From Bacteroidales bacterium (lineage in GTDB: Bacteria > Bacteroidota > Bacteroidia > Bacteroidales > Lentimicrobiaceae): DNA of 64,000 nt. Within the stretch, counting starts at the first letter, position 1. Every line of letters starts with the position of its first letter. Location of the stretch: contig JAGXGB010000011.1 of NCBI GenBank assembly GCA_024636955.1, forward strand, positions 16,747 to 80,746, read 5' to 3'. The translations under genes were made by a program, and so were the position numbers. Shown piece after piece: positions 1 through 8,377 of the stretch. The notes under the pieces are model-generated. The model saw only the letters and a program-made list of their open reading frames with translations, was not told the origin of the DNA and ran no database searches.

Positions 1-547
1 TTTGAAGATAACAGGTTTCGATATCAAGCACTTTATCAAACATGCCGGGTATATGAAAGCCTAGTGCATCCCGGTTAATTGTTTCAGCCTGATTCCCTAT
101 TTCTTCAGCAGTTAACCACCTGAAAGCAGAAAAGGTATATTCAAGTTTATTGCGATAATAATAGATATTATCAGATGGTAGAATTGGTAAGATTTCAGGG
201 AATTCAAGGTGACCAATTCTTGAGAAGTTATCAAAAACCTGCTTCTGCTTATACATAAGTTGATCAGAATATTCCATATTCTGCCACTTACAGCCACCAC
301 ATACACCAAAGTGCTGGCATAACGGAGTGGTACGTTTCTCAGAATATTTATGGAACTTAATAGCCCTTCCTTCGTAAAAGCGGCGCTTCTTTGATACTAT
401 ACGCACATCACAAACATCTCCCGGTACAACAAATGGAATAAATATTACCATATCATTGTGCCGGGCCACTGCATTACCTTCAGCTCCGGCATCAAGGATT
501 TCAACATTCTCAAGTATAAGGGGTTCAGTTTTCTCTCGTTTTCTCAT
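1..547 (-). CDS. rlmD: 23S rRNA (uracil-C5)-methyltransferase, RlmD/TrmA family (5' part only)
   Basis: This is the N-terminal 182 residues of a SAM-dependent RNA m5U methyltransferase; the rest lies beyond the left edge. It reads from ATG at 547 without a stop to base 1. A TRAM-like OB-fold segment covers residues ~8-62. It is followed by the iron-sulfur signature C77-x5-C83-x2-C86 (QHFGVCGGCKWQ) and a further Cys at 179, the spacing expected for the [4Fe-4S] cluster of the RlmD/RumA group. YYRNKLEYTFS (~130-140) is the family's early catalytic-domain motif. Bacteroidota usually carry one or two such genes, so U1939 as the target is an inference. The catalytic Cys and the SAM-binding region are not in the window. 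Confidence 0.88.
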   Translation of the reverse strand, partial: MRKREKTEPLILENVEILDAGAEGNAVARHNDMVIFIPFVVPGDVCDVRIVSKKRRFYEGRAIKFHKYSEKRTTPLCQHFGVCGGCKWQNMEYSDQLMYKQKQVFDNFSRIGHLEFPEILPILPSDNIYYYRNKLEYTFSAFRWLTAEEIGNQAETINRDALGFHIPGMFDKVLDIETCYLQ

Positions 548-607
548 AATATTCAATGCTTTTCTCAGTAACTACATTGTGCAAAAGTACTTAATTAACA
601 ACATGTA

Positions 608-649
608 GAAAAAGCAAAAGCCACTCTGTATATGAGCGGCTTTTGCTTT
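608..649 (-). terminator. Intrinsic terminator after the sus operon
   Basis: The 12-bp arms AAAGCAAAAGCC (611-622) and GGCTTTTGCTTT (638-649) are perfectly complementary around a 15-nt loop. Read on the minus strand, the second arm runs into further Ts. It sits just 3' of the SusE/F-like gene and closes the susC-D-E/F transcript before rlmD. Confidence 0.8.
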
Positions 650-666
650 AAATAATGAAATTCAGA

Positions 667-2121
667 TTATGGTGTAACAGAACCTGTATTTGTTTTAAAG
701 TTAAGATCAATAGTTGTACTACCACCAATAGTAACAACAGGCGCTTGATCATTACCAGTACCACGATACTCTATAACACCATTAAAGATGTTAAATTCTG
801 ACTGCCACCAATCGGTGAACCATCCTTTATCCATCCAGGCGTACATCCTAAGATTTTTTGCGGCAACCAAATCCTTAGTTATAGTCAACTTCTCATTTGC
901 GTTATCAACAGTAAACATGAATCCTTCAGCTGTAAGATCCCATGTTCCAATAGCATCACCAATGAGGTAAACCATAGGCTGAGTAATAGCAATTTGCTCA
1001 GTTTCAAAGTTAACAGTTACCATATAGTAACCTGCAGTAGCTGGAGAAGGAATATTGTCTGCACCCTTTGCGTAGATATCATTCTCCATTTCACCAGTTT
1101 TACCAAAATCACCAGCCCACTCCTTTGCAGGTGCAAATTTGAATCCTGTTATTGGGTCACCACTCATCCAAACTATCTTCCAGAAAAGATGTGGTTTACT
1201 GTGTACAGGTATCATTGGCAGGTCAGTATTTTCCCAAACCCAATCACCAACTGCATCACCGATCATGTAAAGAGTTTCAGGATAATTTAAAGGCTCAACT
1301 TCACCAGTTTTAACCAGACTGCTCTTGTAACCATCGTTTGGAGTCCAGGTAATAGTAACAGTATAAACACCTTCTTGCTCACCAGTTAATAAGTAGTCAG
1401 CACCACCTGGAACAAGAGTAGTACTTAAGTTTGGAAGAGTTCCTTCAGTAACACCACCAAAGTTAGTATTAGCTTTAACTTCTGCACTGTCAATTTCAAG
1501 TTTCCAGCCACCACTGTAACGGAATTTGAAATTACCGGAGCGTAATGTTAAACCTGTAGCCTCCCATTTCATTGAGTTGGCATCAAAAGCACCTACAAGT
1601 GGTAAATCAGTATCTGACCATCCAAGCTCAGTTACACCTCCAATTATAGCCCATTTAGTAACAGGAGCTATTATGTAAGTATTAGTGGTTTTATCTATGA
1701 TGATATGATACATTCCATCAGCAGGTACAGTGAAATTACCTGAAGTACCTAAAGTACCTTTCTGAATGGTAGCATGAATCTGATCATTTTCACCTGCAAG
1801 TATTACTGACTCATTTGTCGCAGGACCGTAGTTTGTTTGGGTTGTACCAGCTACTTCAACAATGTTAAAGTTTGAACCGGCTTTCAGACTACTGTATTTT
1901 TCATACATGCCTGTTCTTTCAACCTGACCAACTTCATTCTTACCTACAGCAAGCATTGATTTTGTATTCAACTCAGTATAAGGAGTTGCCTCCCCTTTAA
2001 GGTACACACCATCTTCAATTAACACTGGTGGTACAACTGGATCATCGTCATCTTTCTTACAAGCAGAAAAAACGAACATTAGAGCCAACATAAAGAGGCT
2101 GGCCTTGAATAATAAACTCAA
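667..2121 (-). CDS. SusE/SusF-like outer-membrane glycan-binding lipoprotein
   Basis: This 484-residue surface lipoprotein is the third gene of the SusC-SusD operon. Its signal peptide ends at a lipobox Cys (C21 in VFSACKKDDDD), followed by the charged stretch typical of Bacteroidota lipoprotein export signals. Three related beta-sandwich segments recur: WAIIGGVTELGWSD (~155-170), LYMIGDAVGDWVWEN (~283-298) and VYLIGDAIGTWDLT (~383-396). This is the repeated xYxIGD..W layout of SusE/SusF starch-binding modules. Proteins of this class bind glycan at the cell surface and aid delivery to SusCD; the actual ligand cannot be told from the sequence. The only in-frame start that keeps a full signal peptide is TTG at 2121; the first internal ATG (2091) would leave a very short leader. 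Confidence 0.85.
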   Translation of the reverse strand: MSLLFKASLFMLALMFVFSACKKDDDDPVVPPVLIEDGVYLKGEATPYTELNTKSMLAVGKNEVGQVERTGMYEKYSSLKAGSNFNIVEVAGTTQTNYGPATNESVILAGENDQIHATIQKGTLGTSGNFTVPADGMYHIIIDKTTNTYIIAPVTKWAIIGGVTELGWSDTDLPLVGAFDANSMKWEATGLTLRSGNFKFRYSGGWKLEIDSAEVKANTNFGGVTEGTLPNLSTTLVPGGADYLLTGEQEGVYTVTITWTPNDGYKSSLVKTGEVEPLNYPETLYMIGDAVGDWVWENTDLPMIPVHSKPHLFWKIVWMSGDPITGFKFAPAKEWAGDFGKTGEMENDIYAKGADNIPSPATAGYYMVTVNFETEQIAITQPMVYLIGDAIGTWDLTAEGFMFTVDNANEKLTITKDLVAAKNLRMYAWMDKGWFTDWWQSEFNIFNGVIEYRGTGNDQAPVVTIGGSTTIDLNFKTNTGSVTP

Positions 2122-2194
2122 TTGATTTTTTTTATTTTACTGATTTTTGTGGTTAAACAATTAATTTTAGTTATAAGTATGTCAATATTAAATA

Positions 2195-3664
2195 TTATCC
2201 AAGATTTGGATTAGCATCTATTGCCCATTGAGGAATTGGGAAAGTTTTCCTGTCAGGAGTTGATGCCGGTTTTTCCCACCATGCATTGTTAAATTTACCG
2301 AACCTGATAAGATCCTGACGTCGGTGCCCTTCCCAAAACATTTCACGCCCACGTTCTTCAAGTATCTGATCAAGGGTAGTCCCACTTATTGGATCCAACC
2401 CTGCCCTATCACGTACCATATTAACAAACTCATCACCGTTTTTTCCCAGACGTATCATTGCTTCTGCTTTCATAAGTAATATGTCAGCATAGCGGAAAAT
2501 TGGGAAATCATTACTAAGATTGTCTTTTGAGCCTATTTTAATTTCAAATTTTGAAACCCTAACACCTGATAACCTGATTTGAGCTGGTGAGTATGAAGCA
2601 TCCATAAGCAGAGCTGGTATTTCAGGTGTAAAAACAAGAGGAACACCACCTGCCCCGGCATCAGAAAGAGCATCACCGCCACTTGTGTACTGTTGACCAA
2701 CCAGAAAATATCCGGCTTTTCTCAGATCATCGTCAGAATACGAATTATAATGATCTTCTGTCACTGCAAATCCATTCCATGGACCAACAGTCATATCGTA
2801 TGTTTGATTACTATTGTAATGCAGAGTACGCATATGAAGGTTATTGCCCTGGTATGTATCTTCATGAAAAGGAATAACCCAAATGTTTTCACCTGATATT
2901 TCATTATTAGTTACAAACGGGGTTAAAGGATCTGCATCAAGAGAATATTGTCCCATCGCGATTATTGCATCGCAAGCTTGTTCGGCTTTTTCCCATTGCG
3001 GTGTTCCTGTATAAACTTCAGCATTAAGATAAAGTTTGGCAAGAAGGCTGTATGCCATTCCAAGCCCTGCAGCAGTCTTTGACTGACTAGATTGCACCAA
3101 AGGTATATTTGCTTCTAAATCTGTAACTATTGAGTCCCATATTGCAGCACGTTGTGCTTTAACTGGAAGTGTAGGAGCATTAAGGAATGAAGTGATGTAT
3201 GGAACATCACCATAATTATCAATAAGCAAATAATAGTAATATGCCCTAAGGAACTTACCTTTTGCTATGCCTGCATCAATAACTGAATCACCTGCAAGAG
3301 GCAATTGGGCTTCAATGAATTTATTGGCTTGACCAATACCATTATTGAACCTGCTCCACATATTATTTATAGCTTCAGTGTTATTGTCCCAGGTATGTGT
3401 GTGTAGGACTCGCCATTTTCCGCCATCATCCCAGTCACTGGCTCTGGTAGGTCCAACCATTTCATCCGATGTTAGTTCCTGGGCAAACCACCATCCTCCA
3501 CCATCAACGAACTCACGCATTTGCTCATATATAGGAGTCATTTGCAATACCGGATCAATAGTATACTGATCTTCCGGAATCCTGTCAATAACATCATCTT
3601 CCAGGTCAGTACATCCAATAAACAGGGAAGCAATTATTGTTAAACTAAAAAATATCTTTTTCAT
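2195..3664 (-). CDS. SusD/RagB family nutrient-binding outer-membrane lipoprotein
   Basis: A 489-residue SusD homologue of typical family length. It has an N-terminal signal peptide with lipobox Cys18 (LFIGCTDLEDD) and an acidic surface-export tail after it. Tetratricopeptide-like helices with ALLMDA.., FPIFRYADILLMKAEAM and the C-terminal EERGREMFWEGHRRQDLIRFGKF segment are the SusD superfamily hallmarks. SusD forms the hinged lid over the SusC barrel and captures oligosaccharide. It lies 13 bp after susC and 73 bp before the SusE/F gene on the same strand, so the three are one operon. There is no glycoside hydrolase in the visible part of the locus, which limits any substrate guess. Confidence 0.95.
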   Translation of the reverse strand: MKKIFFSLTIIASLFIGCTDLEDDVIDRIPEDQYTIDPVLQMTPIYEQMREFVDGGGWWFAQELTSDEMVGPTRASDWDDGGKWRVLHTHTWDNNTEAINNMWSRFNNGIGQANKFIEAQLPLAGDSVIDAGIAKGKFLRAYYYYLLIDNYGDVPYITSFLNAPTLPVKAQRAAIWDSIVTDLEANIPLVQSSQSKTAAGLGMAYSLLAKLYLNAEVYTGTPQWEKAEQACDAIIAMGQYSLDADPLTPFVTNNEISGENIWVIPFHEDTYQGNNLHMRTLHYNSNQTYDMTVGPWNGFAVTEDHYNSYSDDDLRKAGYFLVGQQYTSGGDALSDAGAGGVPLVFTPEIPALLMDASYSPAQIRLSGVRVSKFEIKIGSKDNLSNDFPIFRYADILLMKAEAMIRLGKNGDEFVNMVRDRAGLDPISGTTLDQILEERGREMFWEGHRRQDLIRFGKFNNAWWEKPASTPDRKTFPIPQWAIDANPNLG

Positions 3665-3677
3665 CGTAGTATCAGTA

Positions 3678-6632
3678 TTAAAGTGTTAAATTAAGACCAA
3701 CCAGGAAAGTTCTGGTTTTAGGATAAACATTGTATTGGTCTAAACCAAACGATCTGCCTGTAGCATCAATTTCCGGGTCAATACCGGTATAATCTGTCAT
3801 TGTAAACACATTATTAGCTGCTACATACACTCTTAAATTGGTGACTTTCTTTAACGGTATATTATATCCAAGTGAAAGATTGTCGAGGCGAATAAACGAA
3901 GCATCTTCAAGATAGTAGCTGCTTAATTTAGGATTGTCATTTAAACCTCGCTCTTTTTCTTCCAATGCTGATTCGAGCACATTAATTGCAGGTAGCCAGT
4001 AAGGATTTCCAAATATCAGTCGGGTGGTATTAAACACTTCATGTCCATACACTGCTCTAACTGTAAAGCTAAAATCAAAGTTAGTGAGGAAAGTCATGTA
4101 GTTTGACCAGCCAAGTTCAAAATCAGGATTGGCATTACCGATGAATCTACGTTCTGCATTACCGGGTTCGCGTGTTACACCACCTGCTGCAGTGTAAAAT
4201 AAAAATTTACCATCTTCTGATAAACCCGCATATTCAGGAATATACCATGAACCTAATGGGCGACCTATTTCAATTGACTGAGTCCAGTTAATATCCCCAA
4301 CAAGACCGCGACCCTCCAGATATCCTTCCTGTGAACGTGACCAGTTGAAATCACGCGCAGCATCCGATAGGTTAATTACTTCCTGGTTATAGGTAGAATA
4401 TGTCAAGTTAGTTCTCCATTCAAACGCGCTAGTCCTAACCGGATAAGCCTGAATTGTAAACTCCATACCTCTAACAGCTATTTCACCAACATTTGCCCAG
4501 ATCCTGGGACTAAGATTTGGTGGAACAGGTACAGTATATTGACCAAGCAGGTCGTAATTCCGTTTATTAAAATATTCAACGGTTCCAGAAATCCTGTCAT
4601 TGAATAGTCCAAAATCTATACCGATATTCATTTCGGCATTGGTTTCCCATTGTAGGTTAGGGTTCGATTCACTAGCAAAAGTCATTGAGATGGATTCTTC
4701 ACCGGTTTCGAAGTTTGGAGCAGTACCACCTGAAACATAAGTTCTTATATCCCTTCCAATTCCTATCTTTTCATTTCCGGCAAGGCCATAGCCAACCCTT
4801 AAACGCAAGTTATTAAGGATACTAACATTCTGCATGAAATCTTCTCCTGTTATATTCCACATTGCCGATGCTGAAGGAAACCACCCCCACTCTCTGTTGC
4901 TACCAAACTTAGACGAGCCATCACGCCTAATGGTTGCAGTTAAAAAGTATTTATTATCAAAATTATACAGTCCCCGGGCAAAGAAAGAGATCAAAATGCT
5001 GTTATTATAGTAGGAGTCAATATCCCTTCCCGGACCAATTACAGTTTGCAACAACCCAAGATCATGAGGACCACTGTAGTTTACAAATGGATTGGTACCC
5101 TGGGCAGATAATCCATTATACAATTCTTCCTGCCATGAATATCCCCCTAAAAACTCCATATTATTCCTGCCTGCTGAAGTAACATACCTTAGTGTTGTTT
5201 CAATTAGTTTAGAGGCATGGTTATCATACTTCCTTCTTCCAAATCCTATAAAGCTTCCCTGTTGCAAAGTTGTTGGTTCAAAGTAATAGCTTTGGTTGTC
5301 ATCAGTAACGTAAGAAACATTCACACCACCAAAGAAACCTTTAAATATTTCCAAATCAGCCTTTAAAAAGCTAAAAAAGTCTTTTGCATCGCGTTCATTA
5401 GTAATTTCCTTTGCAAGGAATACTGGATTCCAGTAATTAAACTCACGTTGAAATTCAAAGTATTCACCATCTGGACCATAAACAGGATCAGTTGGGTTTC
5501 GTTGGAAAGTGTGGTATAACACATCCATTGGTCCATTAGATGTATAATTAACATAATCATTCTTTTCAAAGGCTCCTGAGAGACCTGCTGATACAATAAG
5601 TCGCTCATCAAAGAACTTATCGTTGATATTCAATCTGCCGATGCTTCTTGTTTTTTCAGAACCCAGAATCACTCCTGCGAAATTGCTATGTGACACAGAA
5701 GCCCTGTATGCTCCTTTACCGGTAGCACCTGAAAAAGCCAAACTATAGTTCTGTGAACTTCCTGTACGGTAAATTTCATCCTGCCAATCAACATTTCCAC
5801 CATTATCAATGAAATTGAGGTCATATTGATCTACGTATGATCTAATCTGATCACCAGTCAGCATATTAAGCCTGTTGGCAACTGTTTCAGTAGAAACGTA
5901 TGTAGAGAACTCAACCCTGTTGCCTTTAGCTGCACCTTTCTTGGTTGTAATAATTACAACACCATGTGCACCTCTGGAGCCGTATATAGCAGCAGAAGAA
6001 GCGTCCTTCAGAACATTGAATGATTCAATGTCTTCAGGAGAAATTGAGGTTGGGTCAACACCTGGCACACCATCAACAACAAAAAGAGGGTCAGTACCAG
6101 TTTCAAGACTTGAAGCCCCGCGTACACGTACTGAGAAACCTGAGTTGGGGTCACCACCCTTCTTCGTAATCAATACACCGGCAGCTTTACCTTGCATACC
6201 TTGTATAGGATCGGTTAACACACCCTTATTCATGTCTTCAGCCTGAACATTAACAACAGCGCCGGTTCTGTCTGATTTCCTCTGCGTACCGTATCCAATA
6301 ACAACTAATTCTTCCAATTCAGTCAATTCCGGTTCAAGAACTACATTGATAACCCGACTTGTTCCAACAGCGAGCTCACGTGTTGTATAGCCTATAAAAG
6401 AATAAACCAATGTAGCACCCTGATTCACTGTCAAACTGTATTCACCATCAATATTGGTGATAGTGCCGGATGTTGTGTTTTTTACAGCTATGGAAACTCC
6501 GGGCATCGTTCTACCATCAGCTCCGTCTGTGACTACACCGGTAACAATTACACTCTGCGCAAAAACGTTGACTGTAAACATAATACCAATGAAAAGAAAC
6601 AGAACATTCAGCAACTTTCTATGCTTCTTCAT
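3678..6632 (-). CDS. SusC/RagA family TonB-dependent outer-membrane transporter
   Basis: A 984-residue TonB-linked transporter and the first gene of the sus operon. A signal peptide ends near residue 25 (VNVFAQ). Next comes a carboxypeptidase-regulatory-like beta domain (~28-110, GVVTDGADGRTMPGVSIAVKN), then the linker LEELVVIGYGTQRKSDRTGA that opens the plug domain, with VRVRGASSL..PLFVVDGVPG and KDASSAAIYGSRG. The remaining ~750 residues form the 22-strand barrel, ending in an aromatic-rich C-terminus (FLVGLNLTL). It imports oligosaccharides or peptides captured by SusD using TonB/ExbBD energy. There is no N-terminal STN domain, so classical anti-sigma-linked control is unlikely; control by the divergent LacI protein is more plausible. 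Confidence 0.97.
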   Translation of the reverse strand: MKKHRKLLNVLFLFIGIMFTVNVFAQSVIVTGVVTDGADGRTMPGVSIAVKNTTSGTITNIDGEYSLTVNQGATLVYSFIGYTTRELAVGTSRVINVVLEPELTELEELVVIGYGTQRKSDRTGAVVNVQAEDMNKGVLTDPIQGMQGKAAGVLITKKGGDPNSGFSVRVRGASSLETGTDPLFVVDGVPGVDPTSISPEDIESFNVLKDASSAAIYGSRGAHGVVIITTKKGAAKGNRVEFSTYVSTETVANRLNMLTGDQIRSYVDQYDLNFIDNGGNVDWQDEIYRTGSSQNYSLAFSGATGKGAYRASVSHSNFAGVILGSEKTRSIGRLNINDKFFDERLIVSAGLSGAFEKNDYVNYTSNGPMDVLYHTFQRNPTDPVYGPDGEYFEFQREFNYWNPVFLAKEITNERDAKDFFSFLKADLEIFKGFFGGVNVSYVTDDNQSYYFEPTTLQQGSFIGFGRRKYDNHASKLIETTLRYVTSAGRNNMEFLGGYSWQEELYNGLSAQGTNPFVNYSGPHDLGLLQTVIGPGRDIDSYYNNSILISFFARGLYNFDNKYFLTATIRRDGSSKFGSNREWGWFPSASAMWNITGEDFMQNVSILNNLRLRVGYGLAGNEKIGIGRDIRTYVSGGTAPNFETGEESISMTFASESNPNLQWETNAEMNIGIDFGLFNDRISGTVEYFNKRNYDLLGQYTVPVPPNLSPRIWANVGEIAVRGMEFTIQAYPVRTSAFEWRTNLTYSTYNQEVINLSDAARDFNWSRSQEGYLEGRGLVGDINWTQSIEIGRPLGSWYIPEYAGLSEDGKFLFYTAAGGVTREPGNAERRFIGNANPDFELGWSNYMTFLTNFDFSFTVRAVYGHEVFNTTRLIFGNPYWLPAINVLESALEEKERGLNDNPKLSSYYLEDASFIRLDNLSLGYNIPLKKVTNLRVYVAANNVFTMTDYTGIDPEIDATGRSFGLDQYNVYPKTRTFLVGLNLTL

Positions 6633-7061
6633 ATTTTTAGTGTTGTTAATTATGTATTTGTGTGTGTGTTATAATTTCTGAGTAACTTATTAAATTGTTA
6701 AGAAATTCCAAATAATTATTTTAGTACAACAATTATTGCTACAATGTTAAGAAATTATTAAATATAATCAACTGTTATTGACAGGAAAATCAGTGCTTTG
6801 CTAAAATAAATGTATGCAATCGATTGCATTTGCCCTGCATTTTATTGCGCCAGTTTTATCTGCTTTTATGTGATATAAATAATTTTACAGAATTATCTAT
6901 TTATCAGCACTTTAGCATTGGATGCCTTTAAATCATATATAAGGTATCTAATGTACATCATTTTCGAATATTTATCGAATTATCGAGAAAATAGTACTGA
7001 CTTATCCTCCTGAACCCAAAAATATTTTACTTTTAACCAAATTTCTTACTATACCGGGATC
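6633..7061. other. Divergent susC / lacI regulatory region
   Basis: This 429-bp AT-rich spacer separates the start codons of susC (minus) and the LacI gene (plus). It holds the palindrome at 6814-6829 and a 12-bp direct repeat TGTTAAGAAATT at 6696-6707 and 6745-6756 (49 bp apart) in the presumed susC leader. No open reading frame of convincing coding character and no RNA gene was seen. Confidence 0.6.
6814..6829. promoter_or_regulatory. Perfect 16-bp palindrome, likely LacI-family operator
   Basis: ATGCAATCGATTGCAT is a perfect inverted repeat with a central CG, the usual layout of LacI/GalR-family operators. It lies between susC and the divergent LacI gene, 182 bp upstream of susC and 233 bp upstream of the regulator. 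This fits autoregulation plus control of sus genes by the neighbouring repressor. Binding by that protein is inferred, not shown. Confidence 0.65.
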
Positions 7062-8072
7062 ATGAAAGCTCACTTAATTTCAATAAATGATATTGCTAAG
7101 GCACTGGGCATTTCTCCCTCAACCGTATCGAGAGCTTTAAAAGACCATCCTGACATCAGCACCGAAACCAAGAGAGTTGTACAACAGTACGCCGCTGAAG
7201 TTAATTACAGGCCTAATGCACTCGCTCTCAGTTTAAAGAAACAAAGGTCAAACACTTTAGGCTTAATCATTCCTGAAATTGTACATCATTTTTTCTCATC
7301 AATTATCAGTGGCATCGAGGATCTTGCATATTCGAAAGGATACAGGCTCATAATCTGCCAGTCAAATGAAGATTATAAGCGGGAAGTAATCAATACACAG
7401 CTTCTTCTTGACCATAGGGTTGATGGCATATTAATATCGCAGAGCAAAACAACACATGATTCAGGCCATTTCAAAGACCTTATAGATAGTGGAATTCCTT
7501 TGGTGTTTTTCGACAGGATATGTGAAACAGTGGCTACAGATCGAATAATAACCGATGATTTCGGAGGTGCGTACCTGGCAACATCGCATCTGATTTCCCA
7601 TGGAGCAAGAAGGATTTTGCACCTGGCATCACCATCGCACCTGCAAATTGGACGGTCACGAATGGAAGGTTACTATAAGGCACTTGAAGATTATGGCATT
7701 GCACCGAACGAAAACCTCATTATGCAGTGCGATACAAGGGATGAAGTATTCCATGCCAGGCAGCAAATTCTTGATTTATCCCATGATATTGATGGCATAT
7801 TTGCTGTAAATGATTTTACAGCTATTGCTGCGATGCAGATACTTCAGCAGGCGAATTACAAAATACCGGGTGATATCAAGGTTGTTGGCTTTGGTAATGA
7901 CCCTATAGCAGGCATTGCATGCCCGGCGCTTACCACTGTGGAACAGGATGGATACAGAATTGGGAATACTGCTGTGGATATCCTTTTAAAAAGAATCGAA
8001 AACCCGGCAACTTTCATAGATTTTCAGAATATTATCATTCCTGTAAAACTATCACACCGCCAATCAAGCTAA
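7062..8072 (+). CDS. LacI/GalR family transcriptional regulator
   Basis: A 336-residue repressor of standard family length. The N-terminal helix-turn-helix ISINDIAKALGISPSTVSRA (residues ~6-25) is followed by the hinge region NYRPNALALSLK and a periplasmic-binding-protein-like effector domain (~62-332). That domain carries the family signatures LGLIIPEIVHHFFSSIISG, VDGILIS, GIPLVFFDR, DGIFAVND and VVGFGNDP. It is transcribed divergently from susCDE/F and convergently with the MFS transporter, so it probably senses a sugar or sugar derivative and controls both. The 16-bp palindrome at 6814-6829 is its best candidate operator. Confidence 0.93.
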   Translation: MKAHLISINDIAKALGISPSTVSRALKDHPDISTETKRVVQQYAAEVNYRPNALALSLKKQRSNTLGLIIPEIVHHFFSSIISGIEDLAYSKGYRLIICQSNEDYKREVINTQLLLDHRVDGILISQSKTTHDSGHFKDLIDSGIPLVFFDRICETVATDRIITDDFGGAYLATSHLISHGARRILHLASPSHLQIGRSRMEGYYKALEDYGIAPNENLIMQCDTRDEVFHARQQILDLSHDIDGIFAVNDFTAIAAMQILQQANYKIPGDIKVVGFGNDPIAGIACPALTTVEQDGYRIGNTAVDILLKRIENPATFIDFQNIIIPVKLSHRQSS

Positions 8073-8147
8073 AAAACATCCAATTAATTGATTTATTCCT
8101 GCCATTTCGGTAAAAAAAAATCACTGTTTTTATACGAATATTCATCA

Positions 8148-8189
8148 GATCGTTACGTTTGATAAATAGATCCGTACGTTTGAAAAACG
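8148..8189. repeat. 21-bp tandem dimer 3' of lacI
   Basis: GATCGTTACGTTTGA (8148-8162) and GATCCGTACGTTTGA (8169-8183) match at 13 of 15 positions and start exactly 21 bp apart. They form a two-copy array downstream of the LacI gene, the smallest member of the series of 3' tandem arrays in this window. Confidence 0.7.
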
Positions 8190-8290
8190 GTTAACATTTG
8201 CTATTTTAATTAACACATCTTTGCATCTGATTCAAATCCACTTTGCTTTGGTCACTTCCCGGGACCAAACGCATCTTTCTCACCTGAGAT

Positions 8291-8316
8291 AAAAACCTGC
8301 TCCCGGCAGGTTTTTT
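8291..8316 (+). terminator. Intrinsic terminator downstream of lacI
   Basis: AAAACCTGC (8292-8300) pairs with GCAGGTTTT (8306-8314) around the loop TCCCG and runs into T6. It ends transcription from the plus strand. Confidence 0.85.
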
Positions 8317-8329
8317 CTATTTATCTTAA

Positions 8330-8361
8330 TAAAAAAAAAAGCTGCCTAATGCAGCTTTTTT
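8330..8361 (-). terminator. Intrinsic terminator of the MFS gene
   Basis: AAAAAAGCTGC (8335-8345) pairs with GCAGCTTTTTT (8351-8361) around the loop CTAAT. On the minus strand the hairpin is followed by a run of ten Ts, 17 bp after the MFS stop codon. Confidence 0.87.
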
Positions 8362-8377
8362 ATAAACTTCATACATT

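Larger units (their letters stand above)
8073..8377. other. Gap between convergent lacI and MFS genes
   Basis: This 305-bp spacer contains a 21-bp tandem dimer (8148-8189), a 7-bp stem-loop TTTGGTC/GACCAAA (8247-8269), a plus-strand terminator hairpin (8291-8316) and a minus-strand terminator hairpin (8330-8361). The distance from the lacI stop to the first terminator (~220 nt) is long. It may be a structured 3' UTR or a separate small RNA; no open reading frame is convincing. Confidence 0.55.
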
